Shown piece by piece: positions 15,966 through 23,497 of a DNA stretch of 30,545 bases. The notes under the pieces are model-generated. The model was not told the origin of the DNA, made no database searches, and saw only the letters and a program-made list of their open reading frames with translations. The stretch spans positions 1 through 30,545 of the forward strand of contig JAFGJS010000138.1 in NCBI GenBank assembly GCA_016928995.1. The letters run 5' to 3'. Within the stretch, counting starts at the first letter, position 1. Each line of letters begins with the position of its first letter. This DNA comes from Candidatus Sumerlaeota bacterium. GTDB lineage: Bacteria; Sumerlaeota; Sumerlaeia; JAFGJS01. Both the position numbers and the translations under genes were made by a program.

Positions 15966-15998
15966 GCTCCATCGTTTTTTCATCGCGCCCTTCATTAT

Positions 15999-16026
15999 TT
16001 GACTTGTCAGTGGAGCATACTATTTT
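15999..16026 (+). promoter_or_regulatory. Sigma-70-like promoter for the GNAT gene
   Basis: TTGACT (15999-16004, 5 of 6 consensus), a 16-nt spacer and TATTTT (16021-16026, 4 of 6), ending 41 nt before ATG 16068. Its position after the GT2 stop and before the GNAT gene suggests the acetyltransferase is transcribed on its own, with the terminator at 16574-16595. Confidence 0.45.
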
Positions 16027-16067
16027 GTAACATTAATGAACGTCATTTGCCAATTGGAGCTCTGAAG

Positions 16068-16544
16068 ATGATAAACACGCCAGAGTGTCTGCTGAGGATT
16101 TACGAGGGGCAAGACGAGATGCCGGAGGATTTGAGATTCTCCTTTGAAAATGAGCGTGAGTTGTCAATCAAGCCATTGCCGAAGGATCGCGTGGATCCGG
16201 AGCATTGGAATTCGTTTTTTGTCTGCGCCGAGACATCGGCCAAGGAAGTCATCGGCGGTGTCTGTATCGATGTCGGACCGTTGAATTACGGTTCGATGCA
16301 GCATGGCAAGATGGGTTTCCTGGAATACGTCTTTGTTCATGCGGATCATCGCGGCAAGGGCATTGGCGAGAAGCTGATCCGGCGCGCGATGGAAGAGGCG
16401 CGCAATCGCCGTTGCCAGTTCATCCGTTGCGAGGCGGATTTAAGCAATGCGGCGGAGATGGCGCTTTACCGCAAGTGCGGCTTTGCGCTCGCCGAAACCG
16501 GCCAGGGAAGCGAATGTCTGGCCGTGAAGCCGCTGAACACATGA
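16068..16544 (+). CDS. GNAT-family N-acetyltransferase
   Basis: A single GNAT domain of 158 residues. Motif A is clear: VFVHADHRGKGIGEKLIRRA, with R-G-K-G-I-G forming the acetyl-CoA pyrophosphate loop. Motif B follows with NAAEMALYRKCGFA. It transfers an acyl group from acyl-CoA to an amine; the substrate is not deducible. The open frame reaches back to 15999, but ATG 16068 has GGAG 8 nt upstream, and the upstream codons overlap the predicted promoter. Flanked by its own promoter-like site and an intrinsic terminator, it looks like a monocistronic gene. Confidence 0.9.
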   Translation: MINTPECLLRIYEGQDEMPEDLRFSFENERELSIKPLPKDRVDPEHWNSFFVCAETSAKEVIGGVCIDVGPLNYGSMQHGKMGFLEYVFVHADHRGKGIGEKLIRRAMEEARNRRCQFIRCEADLSNAAEMALYRKCGFALAETGQGSECLAVKPLNT

Positions 16545-16573
16545 ACGCACGCAAAGAAATTGAGATCAGTGAT

Positions 16574-16595
16574 GGCGTCCACAGGGACGCCTTTT
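16574..16595 (+). terminator. Intrinsic terminator after the GNAT gene
   Basis: Perfect 7-bp stem GGCGTCC (16574-16580) and GGACGCC (16585-16591), 4-nt loop, then TTTT. It is 29 nt after the GNAT stop and marks the left boundary of the AT-richer cassette. Confidence 0.8.
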
Positions 16596-16755
16596 CTATT
16601 GCATGGCGCCGGTGAATGAGATCAGATATCCATATGTTTTGATGTTGCTAATGCATACAGGTATCCGTGTGCATGGCGTTGAAAAACTTGCTCGATGCCG
16701 CAACGTTTGCTGTGTATTCCTGAAAAACGTTGAATAATGTCAGAGAGGTGCATTA

Positions 16756-17754
16756 ATGTCCCCTTCTATCACTGATATTGCTGAAAAAGTTCTTGAATTT
16801 AATAGCCGTAAATATGAGCAAGGTTGGTCTTTTTCGCCTGTCGTCATTGAATCGTTGTTCAAATCTGATCGAATCGGAAATGATGAACGTAAAATTTTAA
16901 CGAGCCTGTTTTTGATGCAATTGGCTGACTGGACGAATCAATCCGCTGAATTGTTGGTTGAATCGTTACTTTTAACGAAGCATCATAGAAATATACTCTT
17001 ACCACATGCAAACAGGGGCATCCTTGAGCGTCTTTGCAATGTTGTTCTGGTCTCTATGGGTGAACAAAAGATGCGGGAGAATTTCTGTATTCATCTATAT
17101 CTTAAGGATTTGGAGCTTTATCGCAAGGCATGCGAATATGATCTCGAAGACCTCAATTTTAAATCAGACGATTCCTGCCAAAGCGCCAATAATACATGGC
17201 TTGGTGAGTTTGAAAAGTTTAAATCGTTGGCGATGAAATATGGATATAAAAACTCATCGCTTAGAGAGTACAATACTAATAAAAGCCAAGTGCTATATGC
17301 TTCAAAATTATTGGGTATGCCAAAGCTGGCTGGGTATTATTTCAAAGGGAATCAATTGGTTCACAGCGGATATATTAATTGCCGGTTACAGGATCATGGT
17401 TTGATTGTATTACGTGACCGTGGCGCAGGCACAGCTGGCATAATGACCACTTTACAAGAGGGAGTGTGCTTTTTTCTTTGTCACTTAACGGTCATTTTTG
17501 AAAATCTTTTGAATGATGCTGGAGGATTGGCAGAGCTCAAGCAAATCGATACGGAAATTTATGATGTATTCCTTCGCCCTGAACGTGAAAAGAGAGCAGC
17601 CGCGCGTAGAAAGAAGATGAAAACGAAAAAATCATCAGGATTTCAAGAGGCATATGAAGATGATTTGAAATACTGGCAAACGATGACACCAGAGCAAAGA
17701 CTTGATGTTTTTATAACCTTAAGGCGCGACGCTGAATTCTATCATGGGGTGTAA
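16756..17754 (+). CDS. Unknown protein partnered with a nucleotidyltransferase (DUF5677-like N-region, antitoxin-like C-tail)
   Basis: 332 residues, no signal peptide or membrane segment. I do not recognise the protein as a whole. Residues about 30-260 are helical, with HANRGILERL and YYFKGNQLVHSGY, features reminiscent of DUF5677/HEPN-like helical domains (low confidence). A Lys/Arg-rich hinge (EREKRAAARRKKMKTKKS) precedes the last approximately 30 residues, YWQTMTPEQRLDVFITLRRD. These resemble the short stand-alone YW-x-TPEERL proteins that I recall directly upstream of AbiEii/DUF6036-type nucleotidyltransferases. The nucleotidyltransferase starts 5 nt after the stop, so the two are co-translated. 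AGAGAGGTG precedes ATG 16756. G+C is visibly lower than in the neighbours, suggesting transfer. Likely the partner (antitoxin or sensor) of the downstream enzyme. Confidence 0.7.
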   Translation: MSPSITDIAEKVLEFNSRKYEQGWSFSPVVIESLFKSDRIGNDERKILTSLFLMQLADWTNQSAELLVESLLLTKHHRNILLPHANRGILERLCNVVLVSMGEQKMRENFCIHLYLKDLELYRKACEYDLEDLNFKSDDSCQSANNTWLGEFEKFKSLAMKYGYKNSSLREYNTNKSQVLYASKLLGMPKLAGYYFKGNQLVHSGYINCRLQDHGLIVLRDRGAGTAGIMTTLQEGVCFFLCHLTVIFENLLNDAGGLAELKQIDTEIYDVFLRPEREKRAAARRKKMKTKKSSGFQEAYEDDLKYWQTMTPEQRLDVFITLRRDAEFYHGV

Positions 17755-17759
17755 TAACG

Positions 17760-18224
17760 ATGCTGCCTGTTAGCGAGTTTGAAGATTTTATGCTGTGCCT
17801 GGAAAACAACAATGTCCGCTATCTTATCATCGGCGGAGTTGCGTTTATCTTTCATGTGAAACCGCGCTACACGAAAGACATTGATATTTGGATTGAATGT
17901 GAGCCTGAGAACATCAGGAATGTAAACAAGGCTTTAGTTGAGTTCGGAAGTCCGTGCTTATTCGATGAAGATGATACGGACGCAGTGCTGCAAGTCGGAG
18001 TAGAGCCTAACCGCATTGATTTGATTTTGAATGTTGAAGAAATGAATTTTGAGAAAGCATGGAAGGCAAGAGTCGTTAATAAATATGGCGCTGCGACTGT
18101 AAACTGGATTGGAATCCAGGATTTGTATGAAATCAAGAGCAAGATTGACCATCCCCGTCATCAGAGCGATGCGATGGATTTGAAGTGGGTGCTGGAACAT
18201 CCACCGGAAAAACCTGAGAAATAG
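17760..18224 (+). CDS. Minimal nucleotidyltransferase (AbiEii/MNT/DUF6036-like), probable toxin or effector
   Basis: A 154-residue Pol-beta-superfamily nucleotidyltransferase. The signature is complete: YLIIGGVAFIFH (the GG of motif I), then RYTKDIDIWIE with the DxD metal pair, then NRIDLILNVE with the third acidic residue. The family also includes AbiEii-type toxins and MNT antitoxins, which transfer nucleotides to tRNA or protein. With an intact active site, the enzyme is expected to be active. It starts 5 nt after the preceding gene and shares its AT-richer composition, so the two form a module. The gene encoding the inactivated transposase homologue starts 10 nt later but has different composition. 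Toxin, antitoxin or housekeeping role is inferred from family and pairing only. Confidence 0.85.
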   Translation: MLPVSEFEDFMLCLENNNVRYLIIGGVAFIFHVKPRYTKDIDIWIECEPENIRNVNKALVEFGSPCLFDEDDTDAVLQVGVEPNRIDLILNVEEMNFEKAWKARVVNKYGAATVNWIGIQDLYEIKSKIDHPRHQSDAMDLKWVLEHPPEKPEK

Positions 18225-18233
18225 CGACGAACG

Positions 18234-18827
18234 ATGTTTCCCAACGAGGCGCTGCGGAATTTTATACAGGATGAGCATCGGCCCCGGATGAGCGGCGCGG
18301 ATTTCTTGGAAGGGGAGGTCGCTGTTTTTCTGGCGCTTTGCGCGAAAGGGCTGTCCATCATGGGCGCGTCGCCATTGAGGCTTGCGCAATGCGAGATGCG
18401 GATTATCGGGGCGTTCAAGCGCCAGTGCATCGCGGTGCATGGCTGGTGTTTTTTGCCGGACTGTTATGCGGTCGTCGCGCAAGCGGAGAACGCGTCAGGC
18501 GCGGCGGAGTCGATCAAACGGTTTCACGGCAAATTAAGCGCGCAGTTCAACGCCGAAGACCGGGCGCCGCGCCGGGTCGTCTGGAGCAAGTTTCAAACGC
18601 GGCTGCTGGCGGACGAGAGCGCGCTATATGCGGCGCTGAACGCATTGCATCATGAACCGGTGCGGCGCGAGTATGTGCAGCGCTGGCAGGATTGGCCCTT
18701 TTCCAGCGCGCGGTTCTATCTGGAGCGCCTCGGGCGCGAGGAGACTGTCCGAATTTGGCGGCAATATCCTTGCGATGACGGCGTCTTTTTCGACGCGATG
18801 CACGGAAGTAAACAATCCACTCAATGA
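18234..18827 (+). CDS. Y1/RAYT-like transposase homologue lacking catalytic residues
   Basis: 197 residues matching the IS200-like/REP-associated tyrosine transposase fold: AVHGWCFLPDCYAVV, IKRFHGKLSAQFN, VVWSKFQTRLL, and LHHEPVRREYVQRWQDWPFS followed by SARFYLERLG. In active members the second strand reads PNHYHLL (HUH histidines) and the helix reads NYVHHNPV (nucleophilic tyrosine). Here these are PDCYAVV and NALHHEPV, so both histidines and the tyrosine are gone while the scaffold is kept. This points to a domesticated DNA- or RNA-binding protein rather than a decaying gene: there is no frameshift and the stop overlaps the next start as ATGA. G+C-rich, unlike the two genes before it. No terminal palindromes flank it as in a mobile element. 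Confidence 0.82.
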   Translation: MFPNEALRNFIQDEHRPRMSGADFLEGEVAVFLALCAKGLSIMGASPLRLAQCEMRIIGAFKRQCIAVHGWCFLPDCYAVVAQAENASGAAESIKRFHGKLSAQFNAEDRAPRRVVWSKFQTRLLADESALYAALNALHHEPVRREYVQRWQDWPFSSARFYLERLGREETVRIWRQYPCDDGVFFDAMHGSKQSTQ

Positions 18828-19483
18828 CTCTTGACAGGGATTGTTCAATTTGTGAACATCTATCCACCTTCATCTCACAGAGCAGCGCCGGAATGGAAGA
18901 AAGCCGCAAGACGATCAGTCAAAAAGACCGCGATTTGGAAATGCTTGAAATCATCGAGCGCTCGCAAGACGGCTCGATCAATCAGCGCGGGATCGCGCGC
19001 GAAACGCGCATGGCGCTTGGGCTGGTCAATTCCTGCCTGCGGCGGCTGGCGCGCAAGGGATTGGTCAAGGTCAAGGAAGCGCCGGGGCGGCGGTATCTGT
19101 ACTACCTGACGCCGAAAGGTTTCGCGGAAAAGAGCCGCTTGACCTATGAATACATCCGCTATTCGGTGCATTTTTACGGCGAGGCGCGCGAACGTTGCCG
19201 CAAGGCGATGGAGCAGCTGGCGAAGGAGCAGCGCACGCGCATCGCGCTGATCGGTGGCGGCGACCTAGCGGAAATCGCGTACCTGACCTTGCAGGAGCTC
19301 GGACTGGAGTTCGCCGGATTGTTCGATGATGAACGCGCCGGGCAGATGTTTTTCGGCGTCAAGGTGCGTCCGGTGCAGGAGGCTCAAACCGCCGCGTGCG
19401 ACGCCTGCATCTACACCGGGCTGCAGCATCCCGAGGAAAAAAAGCGTCTGCGCGAGCTCGATTATATCGAGATTTTCAGGTGA
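18824..19483 (+). CDS. Winged-helix regulator (EPS-associated MarR-like) with Rossmann-like C-terminal half
   Basis: 219 residues from ATG 18824, which overlaps the preceding stop by 4 nt; ATG 18893 (MEESRKTISQ) would give 196 residues and fits the family better. The winged helix (about 35-105) reads QRGIARETRMALGLVNSCLR (recognition helix), then RKGLVKVKEAPGRRYLYYLT. It resembles the MarR-type regulators found in exopolysaccharide clusters. The C-terminal half has RIALIGGGDLAEIAYLTLQE and GLFDDERAGQMFFGVKV, a glycine-rich Rossmann/CoA-binding-like fold close to the N-terminal domains of NeuD-type and redox-sensing proteins, so it may sense a nucleotide-type ligand. Its target is probably the flavoprotein and glycan genes that follow. 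Coupled translation implies function with the inactive transposase homologue. Confidence 0.8.
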   Translation: MTLDRDCSICEHLSTFISQSSAGMEESRKTISQKDRDLEMLEIIERSQDGSINQRGIARETRMALGLVNSCLRRLARKGLVKVKEAPGRRYLYYLTPKGFAEKSRLTYEYIRYSVHFYGEARERCRKAMEQLAKEQRTRIALIGGGDLAEIAYLTLQELGLEFAGLFDDERAGQMFFGVKVRPVQEAQTAACDACIYTGLQHPEEKKRLRELDYIEIFR

Positions 19484-19512
19484 GTGTTATGACGCCCACA
19501 CAATGGCAAATA

Positions 19513-19539
19513 ATCTTGTCGATCCTGTTCATCCCGTCA
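19513..19539 (+). repeat. 9-nt degenerate tandem repeat (ATCCTGTTC type)
   Basis: Three contiguous nonamers, ATCTTGTCG, ATCCTGTTC and ATCCCGTCA, followed by AAATAAA and the flavoprotein ATG at 19547. I recall ATCCTGTTAATCCTGTCAAAA-like strings as a widespread intergenic repeat (read as NPVNPVKK when translated). As at 14975-14998, the repeat sits where a Shine-Dalgarno would be expected. Confidence 0.6.
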
Positions 19540-19546
19540 AAATAAA

Positions 19547-20962
19547 ATGCAACCATCCCATCCAAAAATCTTGATCATCGGCGCCGGTCCAACGGGCTTG
19601 GGCGCGGCGCATCGTTTGCAGCAGCTCGGCCATGACGATTGGATGCTGTTCGAGCAATCCGGCGAGGCGGGCGGGCTGGCGCGCAGCGTGACCGATGAGC
19701 ATGGCTTCACCTGGGACATCGGCGGGCACGTGCAGTTTTCGCACTACAAGCGCTTCGACAATCTGATGGACGCGGCGCTCGGACCGGATGGCTGGCTGCA
19801 TCATGAGCGCGAAAGCTGGGTGCGCATCCTCGGCGTGTGGGCGCCGTATCCGTTTCAAAACAACATTCATCGTCTGCCGGAAACTGAGCGCCAGCGTTGT
19901 ATTGAGGGGTTGCGCCGTGCGGCGCAGCGATGCGCGCCCCAGGATGGCTATGCCAATTTCGGCGAGCTGATCGACGACTGCTTCGGCGAGGGCGTGGCCG
20001 CGCTGTTCATGCGGCCGTATAATTTCAAGGTCTGGGCCTATCCCCCGGAGCAGCTCGGCGTCAACTGGCTGGGCGAGCGGGTGGCGCATCCCGAGCTGGA
20101 GAAGATCGAGCGTTCGTTGCAGACGGGGGAGGACAACGTTTCCTGGGGGCCGAACAACACCTTTCGCTTTCCCCGGCATGGCGGCACGGGCGCAGTCTGG
20201 CGCGCCGTGGCGCAAGGTTTGCCGCAGGAGAAACTGCGTTTCAATTGCCCGGTCGCCGGGATCGACGCGGACAAGAAAATCGTGCGGCTGGAGAACGGCG
20301 AGGAGCATCCCTACGACTGGCTGATCAGCAGCATGCCGCTCGATCTCTTGATCGAAAAGGCGCGGCTGGAAAGCCTCGCCCCGCATGCCGCCCGGCTGCG
20401 CTGCTCTGCTGTACATATCACGGGCATCGCGTTAAAAGGCCAGCCGGGTCCGCAGGTCAACGGCAAATGCTGGATGTACTTTCCCGAAAGCAACTGCCCC
20501 TTTTATCGCGTCACGGTCTTCAGCAACTACAGTCCGAACAATGTGCCGGACATCGAGCGCTATTGGTCCTTGATGACCGAAGTATCCGAGTCGCCTGCCA
20601 AATCCGTGGACGTAGCGCGCGTCGAGGAAGACGTGATCCAGGGCGCGTTGAACGCCGGGCTGATCGAGAGCCGCGATCAGGTTCATCATACGTGGAGCAT
20701 CCGCGTGGGCCATGGTTATCCTACTCCTACGCTCGGACGCGACGAAGCGCTGAACGAGTTGCTCCCCGCGCTCGAACACCGCGGCATCCTTTCGCGCGGC
20801 CGCTTTGGCGCATGGCGCTACGAAGTCTCCAACCAGGACCACTGCATGATGCAAGGCGTCGAAGCCGTGCATCGCATCCTGTATGGCACGCCCGAACTCA
20901 CCGTCTGGTTCCCCAATATCGTCAACAATCCTCATCCTGCTTTCAGCCGGGATTGGATTTGA
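19547..20962 (+). CDS. FAD-dependent oxidoreductase, UDP-galactopyranose mutase/protoporphyrinogen-oxidase-like
   Basis: A 471-residue flavoprotein. The N-terminal dinucleotide-binding motif is KILIIGAGPTGLGAAHRL (residues 7-24), followed by FEQSGEAGGLARS, WDIGGHVQFSH and, late in the chain, GRFGAWRYEVSNQDHCMMQG, a segment characteristic of the UGM-like amine-oxidase-fold proteins in polysaccharide clusters. Such enzymes act on nucleotide-linked sugars or on polyprenyl-linked intermediates; the reaction is not certain. It lies 63 nt after the winged-helix regulator and converges on the minus-strand glycosyltransferase operon. No Shine-Dalgarno is visible; the 9-nt repeat occupies the leader. 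True UDP-galactopyranose mutase activity is unproven, as the sequence diverges from the classical enzyme. Confidence 0.85.
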   Translation: MQPSHPKILIIGAGPTGLGAAHRLQQLGHDDWMLFEQSGEAGGLARSVTDEHGFTWDIGGHVQFSHYKRFDNLMDAALGPDGWLHHERESWVRILGVWAPYPFQNNIHRLPETERQRCIEGLRRAAQRCAPQDGYANFGELIDDCFGEGVAALFMRPYNFKVWAYPPEQLGVNWLGERVAHPELEKIERSLQTGEDNVSWGPNNTFRFPRHGGTGAVWRAVAQGLPQEKLRFNCPVAGIDADKKIVRLENGEEHPYDWLISSMPLDLLIEKARLESLAPHAARLRCSAVHITGIALKGQPGPQVNGKCWMYFPESNCPFYRVTVFSNYSPNNVPDIERYWSLMTEVSESPAKSVDVARVEEDVIQGALNAGLIESRDQVHHTWSIRVGHGYPTPTLGRDEALNELLPALEHRGILSRGRFGAWRYEVSNQDHCMMQGVEAVHRILYGTPELTVWFPNIVNNPHPAFSRDWI

Positions 20963-20990
20963 AACAAGCGCATCTGTTTTAACCGGAAAT

Positions 20991-21674
20991 TCAAGCATCA
21001 AAGAAACGGCATTTGAAGAGGGTCCAGAGGGAGATGAAGCCGTCGGCCCAGTAGATTTTTTTGCCTTCGTAGCGGCCGCGCGGGACGTATTGGATCGGAA
21101 TTTCCTGGATGTCGTGTCCGGCTTTGATCAGTTTCGCGGTGAGCTCGATGGTGAAGGCGAAGTTGTTGTTGACGATCTGCATGCCGTCGAGCGCTTCGCG
21201 GCGGAAGACCTGATAGCAGGTCTCCACGTCCGTGAGGCGTGTGCCGTAGAGCAGGTTGCAGGCGATGTTCATCGCGCGATTGCCCCAGTATTGCAGGAAG
21301 GTCATCGTCGGCCTCCCGCGCAGAAAGCGCGAGCCGAACACGACATCAGTCTGGCCGGCTTCGAGCGGCGCGATGAGCGCGGGATAGTCCGCCGGATCGA
21401 GCTCAAGGTCGGCGTCCTGAAAGATCACGATGTCGCCCTGGGCGACGGCAAGACCTTCCTTCAGCGCGGCGCCGCGTCCGTTGCGGCGCTGTTGATATAT
21501 CACCTGCGTATCCTCGTTTTGCTCCTGCGCTTGCAGCAGCTCGCGCGTGCCGTCTTCCGACGCGCCGTCGACGATGATGATTTCCTTGTCAATCGGGACG
21601 CAGCGGACCTTATCGAGGATGATGTCGATGGTGCGCTTTTCGTTGTATACCGGGATGATCACGGAAAGTTTCAC
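20991..21674 (-). CDS. GT2 glycosyltransferase, dolichyl/polyprenyl-phosphate mannose synthase-like
   Basis: 227 residues with the DPM1-like fold: KLSVIIPVYNE at the N-terminus, IIIVDGASEDGT with D36, then VIFQDADLELDP with D87 and D89 as the DxD metal site, and GSRFLRGRP. No transmembrane tail is present, as in the short bacterial and DPM1-like forms. It would charge a polyprenyl phosphate with a hexose (mannose in the prototype), the donor used by GT-C enzymes. It is the last gene of a coupled operon: its ATG overlaps the stop of the DUF2723 gene as ATGA. It ends 29 nt from the convergent flavoprotein gene. Confidence 0.92.
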   Translation of the reverse strand: MKLSVIIPVYNEKRTIDIILDKVRCVPIDKEIIIVDGASEDGTRELLQAQEQNEDTQVIYQQRRNGRGAALKEGLAVAQGDIVIFQDADLELDPADYPALIAPLEAGQTDVVFGSRFLRGRPTMTFLQYWGNRAMNIACNLLYGTRLTDVETCYQVFRREALDGMQIVNNNFAFTIELTAKLIKAGHDIQEIPIQYVPRGRYEGKKIYWADGFISLWTLFKCRFFDA

Positions 21675-23497
21675 GGTTGTTGGAACTCCTGGATTTCATA
21701 GATTGAAGGATAAGGCAGACCGGGGCGCTCCGGTGTGTAGCGCATCACGCCGCTGTTGCGCAATGAAAGCAGATCGTATTCCCGGCTCTTTACGCCGGGA
21801 TAATTCGGCGGAAAAAGCGTATAAACGGGACGCTGACGCAGGTTCGGCAGGATGAATTCATGATAAAATTTTCTTGAGTCCTCCACGCGGCGGCGTTGCA
21901 CGTCGTCGGTTCGCGGATTGACGGGCGGCAGCTCGATCAGCGTCAGCGGCGCATCCGCTTCGCGCACGGGCGTGCGGATCGTTTCGTCGTGCCAGTCCAT
22001 GGAGAGGAAATTGCTGCCCACGATGTCGATGTCGGGTCTGCGTTTTTCGATCCAGCGCAGATGCCACAGCGTGTAGATATCGTTGTCGCCCGCCGTCACG
22101 AGCAGCGCGTTTGGTGCGGCGATGCGCAAGACCTCCGTTCCGTAATTCTCCACGGCGTATGCGCGATCGCCGATCAGTGAATATTCCATGTGCCTTGGCG
22201 CATAGTTGCATGGGGTGAAATTAAAGATGAATAAGATCACCGGAACCGCCAATAAGCTGTAAATGGCTGGAGCAATGGTTTGCCGCGGATCGCGCAGGAT
22301 CTTGCGCAGCGCGAAAGCAACGCCGCCGGGCGCCAGAATCAGCATCCAGGCGGCGAGGGGCATGAAGTAACCCTCGATGTCGGGGATATTGTAGGTCAGC
22401 ACAAAGAAGAGATTGAGTCCGATTGCGGCGCAGCTAGGCCAGAAAAGCGTCGAGGCGTGATAGAGCCGCCATAACGCGAGCAGCGGAAAAACGAGCATCA
22501 GCGCCCCGATGAGCAATGCAGGGGCTGGCGAACGATTTTCAATGGCGAAAGCTGGAAGTTCGCCTTGCAGCTCCCAGCGGACGAATTGGGCGCCGCGCTT
22601 TCCGGCGAACTTGAGCCATGTGGCGAGTGTGAATGGACGTTGCGGAGTTTCCATCATGAAACGCTGATGGCGATAGGCGCCGCCCCGGATCGTCTCCATT
22701 GTGCGTTCCATGTTAACCGGCGCGCCCCAGTTCATCGGCGGCTGGGCGTTGGCGCGGATGGGCAGATAAACGTACACGCCAAGCCCCAGCGCTCCGGTGA
22801 CGGCGCAGACTGCCATGCGTTTGACGAAGCGCGAGGTCCAATCTAGCCTGTGTTTTTCTTGCATCGAGCAGATGAGTATGGCGGCGAAGAGAGCTGCGGC
22901 AGCGCAGATGGCGAGCATCTGATTGCCCATGGCGAGACCGGCGAGCAGGGCTGCTGCGGCGAACCACCGGCTGTCGCGGCTGTCCATTCCGCGGATGATC
23001 AGCAGCATGGCGGCCATGATGGCGGCGGCGTTGAGCAGATACACTTCGCAGATGCCGGCCTGAAGCCAGATGCCGCGCGAAAAGGCGACGCAGGCGCCTG
23101 CGCCAAGCGCGATGTATTTTCGCAGCGCCGGATTCTGCGCGAACACCGGATCGAATTCGCGCAACATGCGCCACGCAACGTGGATGGAGCAATAGGCCAG
23201 GCTGGCGGCGGCGCATGCGCACATCAGGTTTAAGCGATAAGCGATCGTGCCGGCCGGCAGCATGGCGAAGAGTTTGCCCAGCAGCATGAACAGCGGATAG
23301 CCCGTGGGATGGGCCACGCCCAATACATGGCTGGCCGTGGTCAGTTCGATGCCGTCGCCCCAGTAGGCGCCGGGATTGGCCGTCAACAGATAGACCAGCA
23401 GGACCAGCGCAGCGCAAAGCACATCGCCGGGGCCGTGAAGGCGATCGGCGATGTCTGCTTTTTGAGCGGCGATCGAAGCGGATGCGGCGGCTTTCAT
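21671..23497 (-). CDS. DUF2723-type membrane glycosyltransferase (protein O-mannosyltransferase-like GT-C)
   Basis: 608 residues, with about ten hydrophobic segments followed by a soluble C-terminal domain. The diagnostic block comes after the first membrane helix: NPGAYWGDGIELTTASHVLG, then VAHPTGYPLFMLLGKL, with D48 and E51 as the likely catalytic acids. This is the DUF2723 family, common in Bacteroidetes and PVC bacteria and related to POMT/GT-C enzymes that glycosylate proteins or glycans at the periplasmic face. It is translationally coupled on both sides by ATGA overlaps (23494-23497 and 21671-21674), and with the polyprenyl-phosphate sugar synthase next to it forms donor-plus-transferase logic. 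Confidence 0.9.
   Translation of the reverse strand: MKAAASASIAAQKADIADRLHGPGDVLCAALVLLVYLLTANPGAYWGDGIELTTASHVLGVAHPTGYPLFMLLGKLFAMLPAGTIAYRLNLMCACAAASLAYCSIHVAWRMLREFDPVFAQNPALRKYIALGAGACVAFSRGIWLQAGICEVYLLNAAAIMAAMLLIIRGMDSRDSRWFAAAALLAGLAMGNQMLAICAAAALFAAILICSMQEKHRLDWTSRFVKRMAVCAVTGALGLGVYVYLPIRANAQPPMNWGAPVNMERTMETIRGGAYRHQRFMMETPQRPFTLATWLKFAGKRGAQFVRWELQGELPAFAIENRSPAPALLIGALMLVFPLLALWRLYHASTLFWPSCAAIGLNLFFVLTYNIPDIEGYFMPLAAWMLILAPGGVAFALRKILRDPRQTIAPAIYSLLAVPVILFIFNFTPCNYAPRHMEYSLIGDRAYAVENYGTEVLRIAAPNALLVTAGDNDIYTLWHLRWIEKRRPDIDIVGSNFLSMDWHDETIRTPVREADAPLTLIELPPVNPRTDDVQRRRVEDSRKFYHEFILPNLRQRPVYTLFPPNYPGVKSREYDLLSLRNSGVMRYTPERPGLPYPSIYEIQEFQQP

Noticed and set aside
14970-15995. 341-codon minus-strand open frame across the GT2 gene
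   Set aside because: It is the shadow of a clear GT2 gene on the plus strand; its last residues (NAKARRRKE) come from the CGCAAAG repeat, and it shows no family features.
16756-18827. Treating the transposase-like gene as the mobiliser of the nucleotidyltransferase cassette
   Set aside because: Its catalytic residues are missing and its base composition differs sharply from that of the cassette.
19529-20416. 295-codon minus-strand frame opposite the flavoprotein gene
   Set aside because: The FAD-binding motif and family segments lie on the plus strand.
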